A stretch of DNA of 64,000 nucleotides from Sphingobacteriia bacterium (GTDB lineage Bacteria; Bacteroidota; Bacteroidia; Bacteroidales; UBA7960), in contig JAABRR010000009.1 in assembly GCA_011390785.1 (NCBI GenBank), forward strand, positions 62,001 through 126,000, in the 5' to 3' direction. The notes under the pieces were generated by a model. That model searched no databases and was not told the origin of the DNA. It saw only the letters and a program-made list of their open reading frames with translations. Shown piece by piece: positions 1 through 9,552 of the stretch; positions within the stretch are counted from its first letter, which is position 1, and the number at the start of each line of letters is the position of its first letter. Made by a program: the position numbers and the translations under genes.

Positions 1-2
1 AT

Positions 3-725
3 AGTGATATTGAATTTATCACAGAGCTAAACTATATCATTTTCTCTAAACTTATCCGCGATCCCGAATTTTTTGATCTCCAGGAGTTTGTAAACGCATA
101 TCTGACCAACAAATTTGGTAAGGAGTCAGCTGCCGATATTCAGGAATCGCTTGATATACAGGCTGCGGTTTGGTCCGACTTCTTCCTTACCAGAGAACGT
201 GGTGGGTTTGAATTTGCAAATCTTGCACCCTATAGCAACTGGGCTCGGTTTGGCGATTTGTTTGTATCTTTCCCCAATGGGGGAAAATATGCGTTTGAAT
301 GGCTACAGGAGCGATCCGATGATGAATTGAACGAATCACTTATGATGATTAATCAACTACTTCCGTTGCAAATGGAAGCATATACCCTGATTATCAATAC
401 CAAAAACCAAATCTCAACAAAAAGCCAGATAATTTATAATGACTACTTATTACAAACCAGGGGTTATTTATCTTACCTTCAAAGTAGAAAAGCTTTTGTG
501 GATGGTCTTTTGGCTTATCGAAAGGGCTTAAAGGAAGAAAGTCTCACCAAAATCAGAATGACCATTCATTTCAATTCCCAATTGGTAAAGATACTTAAAA
601 ACAAACCCAATAATGTTGGATATGGTGACACCGGCGGAAATATTGCTGAGTGGGAACTCAACCGTGCCATTGAGGGTATTGAAATTGAAAACAATTATCT
701 TGAAAGCTTAATGCATATCTATTAA
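3..725 (+). CDS. C-terminal part of an unrecognised protein (5' end outside window)
   Basis: The reading frame is open from position 3 to the TAA at 723-725, so this is the last 240 codons of a gene that begins before the window; a shorter TTG-initiated version from 258 would discard clearly coding sequence. The product is soluble and probably mostly helical in its second half, rich in Leu, Ile, Asn and Glu, with no membrane segment and no T9SS-type C-terminus. It contains aromatic-rich stretches (SNWARFGD, NIAEWELNRAIEG). I do not recognise the family. It lies 61 bases before a DUF6807 gene on the same strand and is likely part of the same carbohydrate locus, so a carbohydrate-active enzyme is possible, but no catalytic motif is visible. 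Confidence 0.7.
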   Translation, partial: SDIEFITELNYIIFSKLIRDPEFFDLQEFVNAYLTNKFGKESAADIQESLDIQAAVWSDFFLTRERGGFEFANLAPYSNWARFGDLFVSFPNGGKYAFEWLQERSDDELNESLMMINQLLPLQMEAYTLIINTKNQISTKSQIIYNDYLLQTRGYLSYLQSRKAFVDGLLAYRKGLKEESLTKIRMTIHFNSQLVKILKNKPNNVGYGDTGGNIAEWELNRAIEGIEIENNYLESLMHIY

Positions 726-786
726 AAAACCCTTAATTTAGTTGAAAATTACTTTTTGGATGATAGTATTTACAAGATTAGAGTTT

Positions 787-2091
787 ATGTGTCATGGATG
801 GTTTTCTTTTATCAACAATGTTTGCTGCATTGGCTTTCGCCCATCTTATTTCAGGCTGGTTTCTGTTTTGGCGATAGTACTTTTTGCTCCGGCTTTGGTG
901 GGGCAGGAATTAGTACAATTCAGCATAAAACACGAGTTGGAAACTATAAATGCACCTGTTTCCATTCAGCTTGATGGGGTTAACTATAATACCGACAAGG
1001 GCAGCCTGGTACTCTACGAAATAACTCCACAGGGCGAAAAAGTAATCCCCTGTCAGTTGGAAACCGGGCATGGAGCAAGGCTTTGGTTTATCCTGGACGG
1101 TATTACAACCCCAAATACGAACCGGACATATGTTATCAGGCGGCAAGATGTTAACCTTGGGCAAGGGCAGGTGAGCATTAACAAAGATCATAAGGATTTG
1201 AAATTGGGAAAAGGTGACCGACCGGTTTTAAGCTACCGCTATGCAGTTACTTACCCCCCTGATGGTGCTGATCCGCTGTTCCGGCGTTCGGGTTTTGTGC
1301 ATCCCGTATGGTCACCGGGCGGGGAAGTATTATCGCGCATACAACCACCCGATCATTACCATCATTACGGGATCTGGGGGCCATGGACAAAAACCACCAT
1401 CGATGGCCGTGAAGTTGATTTCTGGAATCTTGCCTTTGGGCAGGGAACAGTAAAGTTCGCTGGTTTTCTATCTGAAACGGAAGGCAAGGTGTTTAGCGGA
1501 TTTACAGTTTTGCAACAACATATCGATTTTGGAGCGAAAGGGGAAGATCAGGTGGCTATGAATGAAATTCTCGACCTTAGGGTTTGGAATTCGGCTGATA
1601 GCCTATGGATGGTTGATTACACCACTACTCTCAACAGCCCGCTTCCCAATGGTATTATGCTAAATGCCTACAGATATGGTGGTGGCATTGGCTTTAGGGC
1701 AACCGAAAAATGGCATGCTGATAATTGCACGGTACTTACTTCCGAAGGAAAAACACGGATGGATGCCGATGGATCTTCCGCCCGGTGGTGTATTGTGGAA
1801 GGCGAATCAGATTCCCCTGAAGGACGGTCCGGCATTTTGTTTCTCAGTCATCCATCCAACCGTATGCACCCCGAACCGATGCGCATATGGCCTTTGGATG
1901 CCAATGGAGGCCGGGGAGATATGTTTTTTGAGTTTTGCCCCATAAGGCACAATGACTGGAAACTCGAATCCCGGCAGGATTATACCCTTAAATACAGGAT
2001 GATTGTGTTCGATGGTAAAATGGACCCACAAACAGCAGAAAGATACTGGAATAGTTTTGCGGCAATGCCCCGGGTTGAGATATTGAAATAA
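787..2091 (+). CDS. Secreted DUF6807 (PmoA-like) family protein
   Basis: About 434 residues from the ATG at 787. The frame stays open upstream to a TTG at 742 and an ATG at 760, so the start is not certain; 787 was chosen because a Phe/Arg n-region and a hydrophobic segment (LVSVLAIVLFAPALVG) then make an export signal. The mature part has the DUF6807 hallmarks: HPVWSPGGE, then a His-rich DHYHHYGIWGPW, followed by DFWNLAFGQG and further on GILFLSHPSNRMHPEP. The family's old name PmoA (methane oxygenase) is misleading and its biochemical role is unknown. DUF6807 genes recur in Bacteroidota sugar loci next to Gfo/Idh/MocA oxidoreductases, as here. The conserved His cluster could bind a metal or sugar; that is inference. 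Confidence 0.8.
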   Translation: MCHGWFSFINNVCCIGFRPSYFRLVSVLAIVLFAPALVGQELVQFSIKHELETINAPVSIQLDGVNYNTDKGSLVLYEITPQGEKVIPCQLETGHGARLWFILDGITTPNTNRTYVIRRQDVNLGQGQVSINKDHKDLKLGKGDRPVLSYRYAVTYPPDGADPLFRRSGFVHPVWSPGGEVLSRIQPPDHYHHYGIWGPWTKTTIDGREVDFWNLAFGQGTVKFAGFLSETEGKVFSGFTVLQQHIDFGAKGEDQVAMNEILDLRVWNSADSLWMVDYTTTLNSPLPNGIMLNAYRYGGGIGFRATEKWHADNCTVLTSEGKTRMDADGSSARWCIVEGESDSPEGRSGILFLSHPSNRMHPEPMRIWPLDANGGRGDMFFEFCPIRHNDWKLESRQDYTLKYRMIVFDGKMDPQTAERYWNSFAAMPRVEILK

Positions 2092-2136
2092 TTTTGTCCT
2101 TTATGAGTAATAGGAAACGAATAGAAAACACAAAAA

Positions 2137-3048
2137 ATGGGAGATAAATCTGTATTGAAATACTTCATCATGTTGGCACTGGGTACTTTTTTGAGTATTC
2201 AGTCAGTTTACTCCCAACTTACCGTAACCGCTGAAAGGGTAGGCGATAAAATAGAGTTTCGTTTTGATGGAAAGCTCTTCACGAGTTATATTTTGTCAGA
2301 ATTTGAAAAATATCCTTTCTTTTTCCCTGTCAATGGCCCTTCAAATGCAAGTGTAACTGCCATGAGGAATGCCAATTTTCCGCACCACAGTTCCCTGTTT
2401 TTTGGGTGTGATCATGTAAACGGAGGCAATTACTGGCAGGAGGGACTGGATGCCGGGCAGATAATATCTATCCGTGCTGATATACTCGAAACGGATGGAC
2501 CAAAAGCGGTAATTGAGAATGAATGTATCTGGCGAAGGCCTGGTGCAGATGCTCCTGTTAAGGACAAGCGAAGGATCACCATATCAGCACCTTCAAAAGA
2601 TAAGTACTTCATCGATTTCGATATAACCATGGAAATGTTGATGGATGTTTCCATTGATAAAACCAATCATTCGCTTTTCAGTGTGCGTATGGACCCTGAT
2701 CTGGCAGTAATAAACGGAGGAACAATGATAAATGCCGAAGGAGAAACTTCTGAGCAGGGCACATTTGGTAAGCCATCAGCGTGGATTGATTTTTATAGGC
2801 CAAGGATGGGGAAGACAGAAGGTATTGCCATTCTACAACATCCATCAAACACATGGTATCCTTCACCCTGGTTTACACGCGATTATGGTTTCTTTTCGCC
2901 AACACCTATGTTCTGGCCTGAAAATGACAGCAATACTTTCCTTGAAAAGGGACAGAAGGTAAAACTGAGATACAGGGTGATCGTACATTCAGGGAACCAT
3001 TTAGAAGCCGATATTGCCAGTGAATTTATAAGATACTCCAACGAATAG
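2137..3048 (+). CDS. Second DUF6807 (PmoA-like) family protein
   Basis: 303 residues with an N-terminal export signal ending near VYSQL (residues 1-26). Family features are the FPHHSSLFFGCDHVNGGNYW segment around residues 84-103, the GIAILQHPSNTWYPSPWF stretch near residue 230 and the closing YRVIVHSG. It is shorter than the preceding gene and clearly divergent from it, so the pair are old paralogues rather than a recent duplication. It starts 45 bases after its neighbour and is probably co-transcribed with it and with the two following oxidoreductase genes. Function is unknown; context suggests periplasmic processing or binding of sugars. Confidence 0.82.
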   Translation: MGDKSVLKYFIMLALGTFLSIQSVYSQLTVTAERVGDKIEFRFDGKLFTSYILSEFEKYPFFFPVNGPSNASVTAMRNANFPHHSSLFFGCDHVNGGNYWQEGLDAGQIISIRADILETDGPKAVIENECIWRRPGADAPVKDKRRITISAPSKDKYFIDFDITMEMLMDVSIDKTNHSLFSVRMDPDLAVINGGTMINAEGETSEQGTFGKPSAWIDFYRPRMGKTEGIAILQHPSNTWYPSPWFTRDYGFFSPTPMFWPENDSNTFLEKGQKVKLRYRVIVHSGNHLEADIASEFIRYSNE

Positions 3049-3114
3049 AACCGGTTTAACTTATCGCTCAAAGAATAGCGGCTTAAAATTCAGAAAACAT
3101 AAAACATCTATAAA

Positions 3115-4488
3115 ATGAAAAGAAGAACATTCCTGAAAGGCATATCAACAGCCACCGCCGGTGCAATTATTTTACCCACCATTGTACCATCATCAGTTTT
3201 TGGTAAAAATGCCCCCAGCAATAAAATCCAGATCGGGCAGATTGGTTGTGGCCGCATTGCACGCGATCACGACATGGCTTCCACCTTACGGTTCGATCAG
3301 GCAAGAATCATTGCTGTATGTGATGTTGATAGCAACCGAATGGCCGACGGTAAAAAACTGGTAGAAGATTATTATGCCCAAAAAACTGACAGCAATCATG
3401 CAATGGATGTGAAAATGTATGAAAATTACCAGGAGATGCTTTTAAACAAAGACATCGATGCCGTAATTATTAGTACTCCCGACCATTGGCATGCACAACA
3501 GGCTGTGGAGGCTGCCCTGGCCGGAAAGGATATTTATTTGCAAAAGCCCAATTCACTTACCATCGCTGAGGGGCGGCTTATGAGTGATGTTGTGAAAAAA
3601 CAGGGTGTAATACTTCAGGTTGGCACTCAGCAACGCTCTGATAGTCAGTTTAGAGTAGCTGCTGAACTGGTAAGAAACGGACGGATTGGGAAAATTCACA
3701 CTGTAAAAATTGGTCTTCCCGGCGATCCATCGGGGCCGGTCTTTGAAAAAATGTCCATACCCTCAAATCTTAATTTTGATATGTGGCTCGGATCCACTCC
3801 ATTACTCGATTATACCGAGCAGCTCGTTCATCCACAAAATGGATATGGACGCCCGGGATGGTTGCGCCACGAAAACTACGGTGCCGGAATGATTACCGGG
3901 TGGGGTCAACATCATTACGACTCGGCTGCCTGGGGTATGGATACCGAATTAACAGGGCCTGTTTCGGTACAGGCAGTTGCACAATTTCCCAAATCAGGTA
4001 GCTGGAACGTGCACGGCGATTTTATGGTAAAACATGAATACGAAAATGGTATTAACGTTTATACAAGCGGCGGTTTCCCCAATGGAATCCGCTACGAAGG
4101 TACCGAAGGCTGGATTTTTGTTACCAGGGGTGCATACCGTGCCACCGCCAGCGATCCTATACCCGAAGGAGCTACAAAAGCACTCGATGCCAGCGATCCG
4201 CGAATACTGGAATCAACCATCGGCGAAAATGAAACCCATCTTTACGTCAGCAATAACCAACATGGTAACTGGCTTGATTGCATAAAATCGCGTCAACAAC
4301 CCATTTCTCCTGTCGAGATTGGCCACCGCGCCTGCTCCGTTTGTTTGATCAGCCACATTGCGATGAAAATTCCCGGATTACTAAAATGGGATCCGGTGGC
4401 TGAAAGATTTCTGGACAATGACCTGGCAAATTCCATGTTAAGCAAGCCTCAACGTTTCCCCTACGGAACCGAATACATAAAAATGTAA
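3115..4488 (+). CDS. Gfo/Idh/MocA family oxidoreductase, Tat-exported
   Basis: 457 residues. The N-terminus has a twin-arginine signal (KRRTFLKG followed by a hydrophobic run ending near VFGKN), so the folded, cofactor-loaded enzyme should reach the periplasm. The Rossmann motif IGQIGCGRIARDHD follows directly at about residue 41, and the nicotinamide-site lysine lies in YLQKPNSLT near residue 140, where QKP replaces the EKP of classical members, as is common in exported Bacteroidota homologues. The C-terminal half has the GFO_IDH_MocA barrel-like sheet (GWGQHHYDSAAWGM). The likely reaction is NAD(P)-dependent oxidation or reduction of a sugar hydroxyl; the substrate cannot be told. It sits between the DUF6807 pair and a second oxidoreductase. 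Confidence 0.9.
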   Translation: MKRRTFLKGISTATAGAIILPTIVPSSVFGKNAPSNKIQIGQIGCGRIARDHDMASTLRFDQARIIAVCDVDSNRMADGKKLVEDYYAQKTDSNHAMDVKMYENYQEMLLNKDIDAVIISTPDHWHAQQAVEAALAGKDIYLQKPNSLTIAEGRLMSDVVKKQGVILQVGTQQRSDSQFRVAAELVRNGRIGKIHTVKIGLPGDPSGPVFEKMSIPSNLNFDMWLGSTPLLDYTEQLVHPQNGYGRPGWLRHENYGAGMITGWGQHHYDSAAWGMDTELTGPVSVQAVAQFPKSGSWNVHGDFMVKHEYENGINVYTSGGFPNGIRYEGTEGWIFVTRGAYRATASDPIPEGATKALDASDPRILESTIGENETHLYVSNNQHGNWLDCIKSRQQPISPVEIGHRACSVCLISHIAMKIPGLLKWDPVAERFLDNDLANSMLSKPQRFPYGTEYIKM

Positions 4489-4568
4489 ATGGATGAGGCA
4501 CTATTGCCAGTTCCAGATTGTTTACTTTGTTTTTCAAACTGTCAAATTCATTTTGATCGATTATAAAG

Positions 4569-5978
4569 ATGAAAACATCAACCATTATTATTTTAACACT
4601 CGCTATAGTTACCAACATCCTGGCAGGTTGCAATCAGCCTGGATCAACCCATGAATCAAAATCCAATTTTGTTGGAGAAAAGGGTGAAGTAAAGATCATG
4701 ACCCTTAATCCAGGGCATTTTCACGCCGCACTGGTTCAAAAATCCAATTACCATCAGGTATCACCCGAGGTGTATGTTTATGCACCGAAAGGTGCGGATG
4801 TTGAGAGGCATCAGGCTCTTATCCAAAGCTACAATACCCGAACAAACGACCCAACTGCCTGGGAGCTTAAAGTGTATCTGGGTGATGACTATTTTGAAAA
4901 ACTGCTTGCCGAAAAACCTGGGAACGTATTGGTTACGGCTGGTAATAATGCACTAAAGACCGACTATATTCTTCGGGCCGTGGAAGCAGGAATCAATGTG
5001 CTGGCCGATAAACCTATGGTTATCTCACCCGACGAGTTTCCTAAACTGGAAGAAGCATTTAAGGTAGCTGAAGAGAATCAGGTTCTTTTGTACGACATTA
5101 TGACGGAACGTTATGAGATTTCATCCATCCTACAACGGGAGCTTTCGATGACGGAAAACGTTTTTGGTACCCTGAAAACTGGAACACCCGAAGAGCCGGC
5201 TATTACCAAAGAAAGTGTGCATCATTTTTATAAGTACGTTTCGGGTAGTCCTTTACAGCGTCCGGCGTGGTTTTTTGATACCAGGCAGCAGGGGGAAGGT
5301 ATTGTGGATGTTACCACCCACCTGGTTGATCTTATCCAATGGGAAGCCTTTCCGGAAACCATTCTTTCCAAATCCGATGTGGAAATTGTTTCGGCCCGCA
5401 GATGGACTACCGATCTTACACCTGAAATGTTTGAAAAGGTAACAGGGTTTACCGGTTTTCCTGAGTATTTACAAGAAGATATTGCAGAAAGTGTGCTTCA
5501 GGTATTTAGCAACGGAGAAATCAATTACCGGTTAAAAGGGATTCATGCAAAAGTTTCCGTAATCTGGAATTACCAGGCTCCAGAAGGGGCGGGTGATACA
5601 CACTACTCCATTATGCGCGGAACCAACTGTAACCTTGTAATTAAACAAGGTGAGGAACAAGGCTACAAATCAACATTGTATATTGAAGCCCACGAAAATA
5701 CTGATTTGGCTGTTTTGGAAAGCAATTTACAAAAAACGGTAGCAATCGATTTACAAACCCAATACCCCGGGATTTCGCTCGTAAAAGTAAATGAGAAACT
5801 ATGGCATATTGATGTTCCCAACCAGTTGAGGGTGGGACATGAAGCCCATTTTGCGCAGGTTACTGAAAAATACCTTCAATTCCTGATTGACGGAAAACTG
5901 CCCGATTGGGAAGTGCCCAATATGATTGTAAAGTATTATACCACTACACAGGGCCTGAAAATAGCCAGAGATCAATAA
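4569..5978 (+). CDS. Lipoprotein oxidoreductase with Gfo/Idh-like N-domain and 'oxidoreductase C' domain
   Basis: 469 residues with a lipoprotein signal (lipobox LAGC, Cys21). A Rossmann-like N-domain contains KIMTLNPGHFHAALV near residue 41, an unusual form without the classical GxGxxG, and ADKPMVISPDEF around residue 150 carries the DKP version of the catalytic lysine motif. The C-terminal half matches what I know as the putative oxidoreductase C-terminal domain (WNYQAPEGAGDTHYSIMRGT and the end YYTTTQGL). The two oxidoreductases are neighbours but not close relatives, so they may act in sequence on one substrate. Cofactor binding by the altered N-domain is not assured. The nearest downstream hairpin is at 6034-6058. 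Confidence 0.82.
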   Translation: MKTSTIIILTLAIVTNILAGCNQPGSTHESKSNFVGEKGEVKIMTLNPGHFHAALVQKSNYHQVSPEVYVYAPKGADVERHQALIQSYNTRTNDPTAWELKVYLGDDYFEKLLAEKPGNVLVTAGNNALKTDYILRAVEAGINVLADKPMVISPDEFPKLEEAFKVAEENQVLLYDIMTERYEISSILQRELSMTENVFGTLKTGTPEEPAITKESVHHFYKYVSGSPLQRPAWFFDTRQQGEGIVDVTTHLVDLIQWEAFPETILSKSDVEIVSARRWTTDLTPEMFEKVTGFTGFPEYLQEDIAESVLQVFSNGEINYRLKGIHAKVSVIWNYQAPEGAGDTHYSIMRGTNCNLVIKQGEEQGYKSTLYIEAHENTDLAVLESNLQKTVAIDLQTQYPGISLVKVNEKLWHIDVPNQLRVGHEAHFAQVTEKYLQFLIDGKLPDWEVPNMIVKYYTTTQGLKIARDQ

Positions 5979-6033
5979 TCCTACCTTTTAGCTTAAATTT
6001 TTCAATGAAATACGATTGATAATACAGTTTAAT

Positions 6034-6058
6034 AATACCAGAATCTGGTATTTTAATC
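6034..6058 (+). terminator. Hairpin terminator after the oxidoreductase gene
   Basis: A perfect 8-bp inverted repeat (AATACCAG / CTGGTATT) with a 3-base loop is followed by TTTTAATCT. It separates the DUF6807-oxidoreductase genes from the SusC/SusD genes and could act as a terminator or a partial one. Confidence 0.5.
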
Positions 6059-6218
6059 TGTGTTGAATTGTTGCCACCCTTCTTTCTAAATTGCAAAATA
6101 CTTTCCTGAAAATACCTTTTTGTTAAAATTGTCACTTTGGCCTTTAAAATCGTCCTTATTGAAAGTTTCATTATGGAATTGTGAAATATTTCTTATAGCC
6201 AAAGCCGCCATCTACCAA

Positions 6219-6226
6219 TACATTTG
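6219..6226 (+). promoter_or_regulatory. Bacteroidota -7 box (TACATTTG) before susC
   Basis: TACATTTG fits the TAnnTTTG -7 consensus and lies 46 bases before the susC-like start. No clear TTTG -33 element is seen at the usual spacing, so the call rests on the -7 box alone. Confidence 0.4.
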
Positions 6227-6271
6227 ACCCAATAAGTTAAAGCAACCCAATAAATCTAAAATTTTTCCTAA

Positions 6272-9200
6272 ATGAACCGAATCAACACTATTGTGCTATC
6301 CATGCTTCTTTTAATCGGTACAGCAGGATTTGTAAGTGCACAAAATGCTGTCAGAGTTAAAGGAACCGTAACTGATCATCTCTCAGAAACTCTTGTAGGT
6401 GCCAGTGTAGTGATAGCAGGAACTCAAATTGGTACCGTTACAGATATAAATGGGTATTTTGAAATCACAGTGCCTGCAGAATACAATGAACTGATCATTA
6501 GCTTCATAGGTTATTTGCCTGAAAACGTGGCTATTGATAAATTATCAGGAGTTGAACAATCGATTGCAGTGAGCTTATCGCCCACCATTGAATCGCTGGC
6601 AGAAGTAGTGGTAATCGGTTACGGTACAGTAAAAAAAGAAAACCTTACTGGTTCCGTTTCGGTTGTTACATCAGAGGAATTAACAAGAACCCCAATTCCC
6701 AATGTAAGCCGGGCAATACAGGGTCGTGCTTCAGGGGTTGTTGTTTTCCAGGGTGGCGAACCCGGTGGTGGTGTAAACATGAGGGTAAGAGGTATCGGAT
6801 CAATTACCCGCGACCCCGATCCTATTTTTGTTGTGGATGGTGTTGTGGGAGTGGATATAAATTCCATTTCACCTGAAGATATAGCGTCGGTATCAGTCCT
6901 CAAGGATGCATCCTCTACTGCAATTTATGGTGCCAATGGTGCCAATGGCGTTATCATCATAACCACCAAAAGAGGGAAACCATCTGATACACCCAACATT
7001 AACTTTTCTGCCAGCATGGGTACAAGTTGGGCTCCGCAACGGTTCGACCTTATGAATGCTGATCAATACGCTGCGTTTTTTAATGAGGTCAATGAACTCA
7101 ATAATACTGCATCACACATTGCTTATACCGATAATTTCAGACAACAATATTATAATGGCGACTGGCGCATGGGTACCGATTGGCAAAGTGAAATACTACA
7201 GGAAAACATGACCCAGAGCTATTACTTTAATATTAACCAGGGTACTGAAAGAAGTAATTATAGTCTGTCATTTAACTACCTCGATGAAGAAGGATTACTT
7301 CTAAACTCTATGAGTAACCGGTTTAACATCAGGGCCGTTTCCGATTTCAAGATCAATAATTACTTTAAGATTGGCGAAACCATCAGTCTTACCCGAAAAA
7401 TGAACACTTCCCCCGATAATTCGGCCTGGGGGATGGCACTGGAATCTACTCCACTAATGAACATTTCTAATCCTGATAATAAAGGTGGCTACGAAGGAAC
7501 CCAGATTAACTTTGATTATACCACCGAGGAGGGAGAATCTGCTACAGCGCTGAATACCGGAGGTAACGATAAATTCAACCCTGTTGGGATACTTTCTATT
7601 CCCGAACGAAACCGAACCTATGACAATATTCTGGCCGATGTATATGTTGAATTTAAGCCCCTTCAGAATCTCACCCTTACTTCAACCGGTACAGTAAATG
7701 CTTACTTTAATGAATCGCACAACTGGCTCCCTTCCTATAATATGGGAACCCGCAGTGTTACTTCTACAAGTTTGTCGCAATCCAATTCAAGAGGCCAGAC
7801 ATTTAATCTTAAAAACCAGGTGAATTATTATGCCGATCTGGGTAAGCACTATATCGAAGCCACAGCAGTGCATGATGTAAGCAAAAGCTCATCGAGAAGC
7901 ATTAATGGGAATGCCTCCGATTTTCCATACGAACAACTGGCAGTGATCTCACAGGGTATATTAAGAGATGTTGGAGGGGGCGAATATGAAGGGTCACAAT
8001 TATCCTATCTGGGTAGGATAAACTACAACTACGATTCAAAATATCTCATCTCTGCCAGTATTCGCCGTGATGGTAGCCCTAATTTTATGAAAGGGCGCCG
8101 TTGGGGAACCTTTCCTGCTTTTTCTGTTGCCTGGAAAGTTAATGAAGATTTTCTACAGAATGTAAATGAGATCGATATGCTGAAGGTAAGGTTTGGTTGG
8201 GGAAAAACAGGTAACTCCAGAGTTGGTTCCTTCGCTTATACTACCCGTATCGGCTCTCCCAACTATTTTCGACCCGTTTTCGGACTCACTTCCACACAGG
8301 CGTATGCCCTGAATGAAGATATCTGGACACCTCCCGGCAACCCCTTTATTCAATGGGAAGCTGCCGAAATGACCAATTTTGGGATCGATTTAAATGCCTT
8401 CAACAACAGAATTCAGTTTTCGGCAGAATACTATCTTAAAACCCAGGATCAGTTGATCATGAAAGTTCCTATTTCTCTGGTTCATGGAAAGGGAGTAAAC
8501 TGGAACCCAGGATATCCTGATATCAACATTGCCGAACTTCAGAACAAAGGATTCGAGTTCGACCTCAGATACAATAAAAAGGAGGGTGATTTCAATTACA
8601 AAGTATTTGCTAATCTCTCTACCGTTGATAACAAAGTAATCAGTATTCCATCTTCATTGATCAATAACAACAACATAACCATGGAAGGGCATCCTATTGG
8701 AAGTATTTATGGTTATGTGGCCGAACGGATTCTTCAGGAGTCTGATTTTGATGAACAGGGGAACTACTTGCACGAAATGCCTGCAACCGGAATGCCGCAG
8801 CCCGGCGACCTGAAATTCATGGATGTGAATGGCGATAGCATAATAAATGATGACGACAGAACCATCATAGGTTCACCTATACCTGATTTTACTTATTCTT
8901 TCGGTATAGAAATGTATTACAAAAAATTTGATTTCTCTGTCTTTTTCTATGGTATCCAGAATGCTGAAATACTCAATACCATGCGAAGTAAGGTGGAATC
9001 ATTCCGCTCGCAGGATATGGATCATAATAAAACCGCTGATTGGGCTGCCAATTATTATGGGAAAGACGGAATCCCTTCTACCGAATATGTCAGAGCCGAT
9101 AGGAATGATACCAATCTCAACAGCCGACCATCTTCGTGGTGGGTAGATGACGCTTCCTTCCTGCGCCTTAAGGATGTTCAGATTGGCTATACCCTGCCCC

Positions 9201-9397
9201 GAAGTATTCTTCAAAGAGTTGGATTTAAGAATGCCCGCATCTATGTGAGCGGAATGAATTTATACACCTTTACCCGATATAAAGGGTATGACCCGGAATC
9301 ACCACTAAACTCAGACGATCCGAGAACTCCCGGAGTGGACAATAACAAATACCCTATCCCTCTCACATTCACCGGTGGTATTCAGGTAACTCTGTAG
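6272..9397 (+). CDS. SusC/RagA family TonB-linked outer-membrane transporter
   Basis: 1041 residues, the usual length. Order of domains: signal peptide ending near SAQNA (about residue 24), a carboxypeptidase-regulatory-like beta-sandwich (VRVKGTVTDHLSETLVGASV to GYLPENVAID), the plug (VVVIGYGTVKKENLTGSV, the SusC signature, to YGANGANGVIIITTKRGK) and a 22-strand barrel ending in an aromatic-rich strand. It should bring a glycan oligomer across the outer membrane, powered by TonB, with the SusD-like lipoprotein encoded 156 bases downstream as its lid. The absence of an anti-sigma/sigma pair nearby suggests control by another type of regulator. Confidence 0.95.
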   Translation: MNRINTIVLSMLLLIGTAGFVSAQNAVRVKGTVTDHLSETLVGASVVIAGTQIGTVTDINGYFEITVPAEYNELIISFIGYLPENVAIDKLSGVEQSIAVSLSPTIESLAEVVVIGYGTVKKENLTGSVSVVTSEELTRTPIPNVSRAIQGRASGVVVFQGGEPGGGVNMRVRGIGSITRDPDPIFVVDGVVGVDINSISPEDIASVSVLKDASSTAIYGANGANGVIIITTKRGKPSDTPNINFSASMGTSWAPQRFDLMNADQYAAFFNEVNELNNTASHIAYTDNFRQQYYNGDWRMGTDWQSEILQENMTQSYYFNINQGTERSNYSLSFNYLDEEGLLLNSMSNRFNIRAVSDFKINNYFKIGETISLTRKMNTSPDNSAWGMALESTPLMNISNPDNKGGYEGTQINFDYTTEEGESATALNTGGNDKFNPVGILSIPERNRTYDNILADVYVEFKPLQNLTLTSTGTVNAYFNESHNWLPSYNMGTRSVTSTSLSQSNSRGQTFNLKNQVNYYADLGKHYIEATAVHDVSKSSSRSINGNASDFPYEQLAVISQGILRDVGGGEYEGSQLSYLGRINYNYDSKYLISASIRRDGSPNFMKGRRWGTFPAFSVAWKVNEDFLQNVNEIDMLKVRFGWGKTGNSRVGSFAYTTRIGSPNYFRPVFGLTSTQAYALNEDIWTPPGNPFIQWEAAEMTNFGIDLNAFNNRIQFSAEYYLKTQDQLIMKVPISLVHGKGVNWNPGYPDINIAELQNKGFEFDLRYNKKEGDFNYKVFANLSTVDNKVISIPSSLINNNNITMEGHPIGSIYGYVAERILQESDFDEQGNYLHEMPATGMPQPGDLKFMDVNGDSIINDDDRTIIGSPIPDFTYSFGIEMYYKKFDFSVFFYGIQNAEILNTMRSKVESFRSQDMDHNKTADWAANYYGKDGIPSTEYVRADRNDTNLNSRPSSWWVDDASFLRLKDVQIGYTLPRSILQRVGFKNARIYVSGMNLYTFTRYKGYDPESPLNSDDPRTPGVDNNKYPIPLTFTGGIQVTL

Positions 9398-9552
9398 AAA
9401 TATAATAATTGCCATGAAACGAGCAAGTATTGTCAAACTCAAAGGGCCAGCGAGCTCAAAGTAATTAAACAGAATAGAAATAAAACAGAGATCATGCGGG
9501 TTCTCCCGTTTTTGCGAGACAAGCTAACAATCCTTAACAACCAAACTTAATT

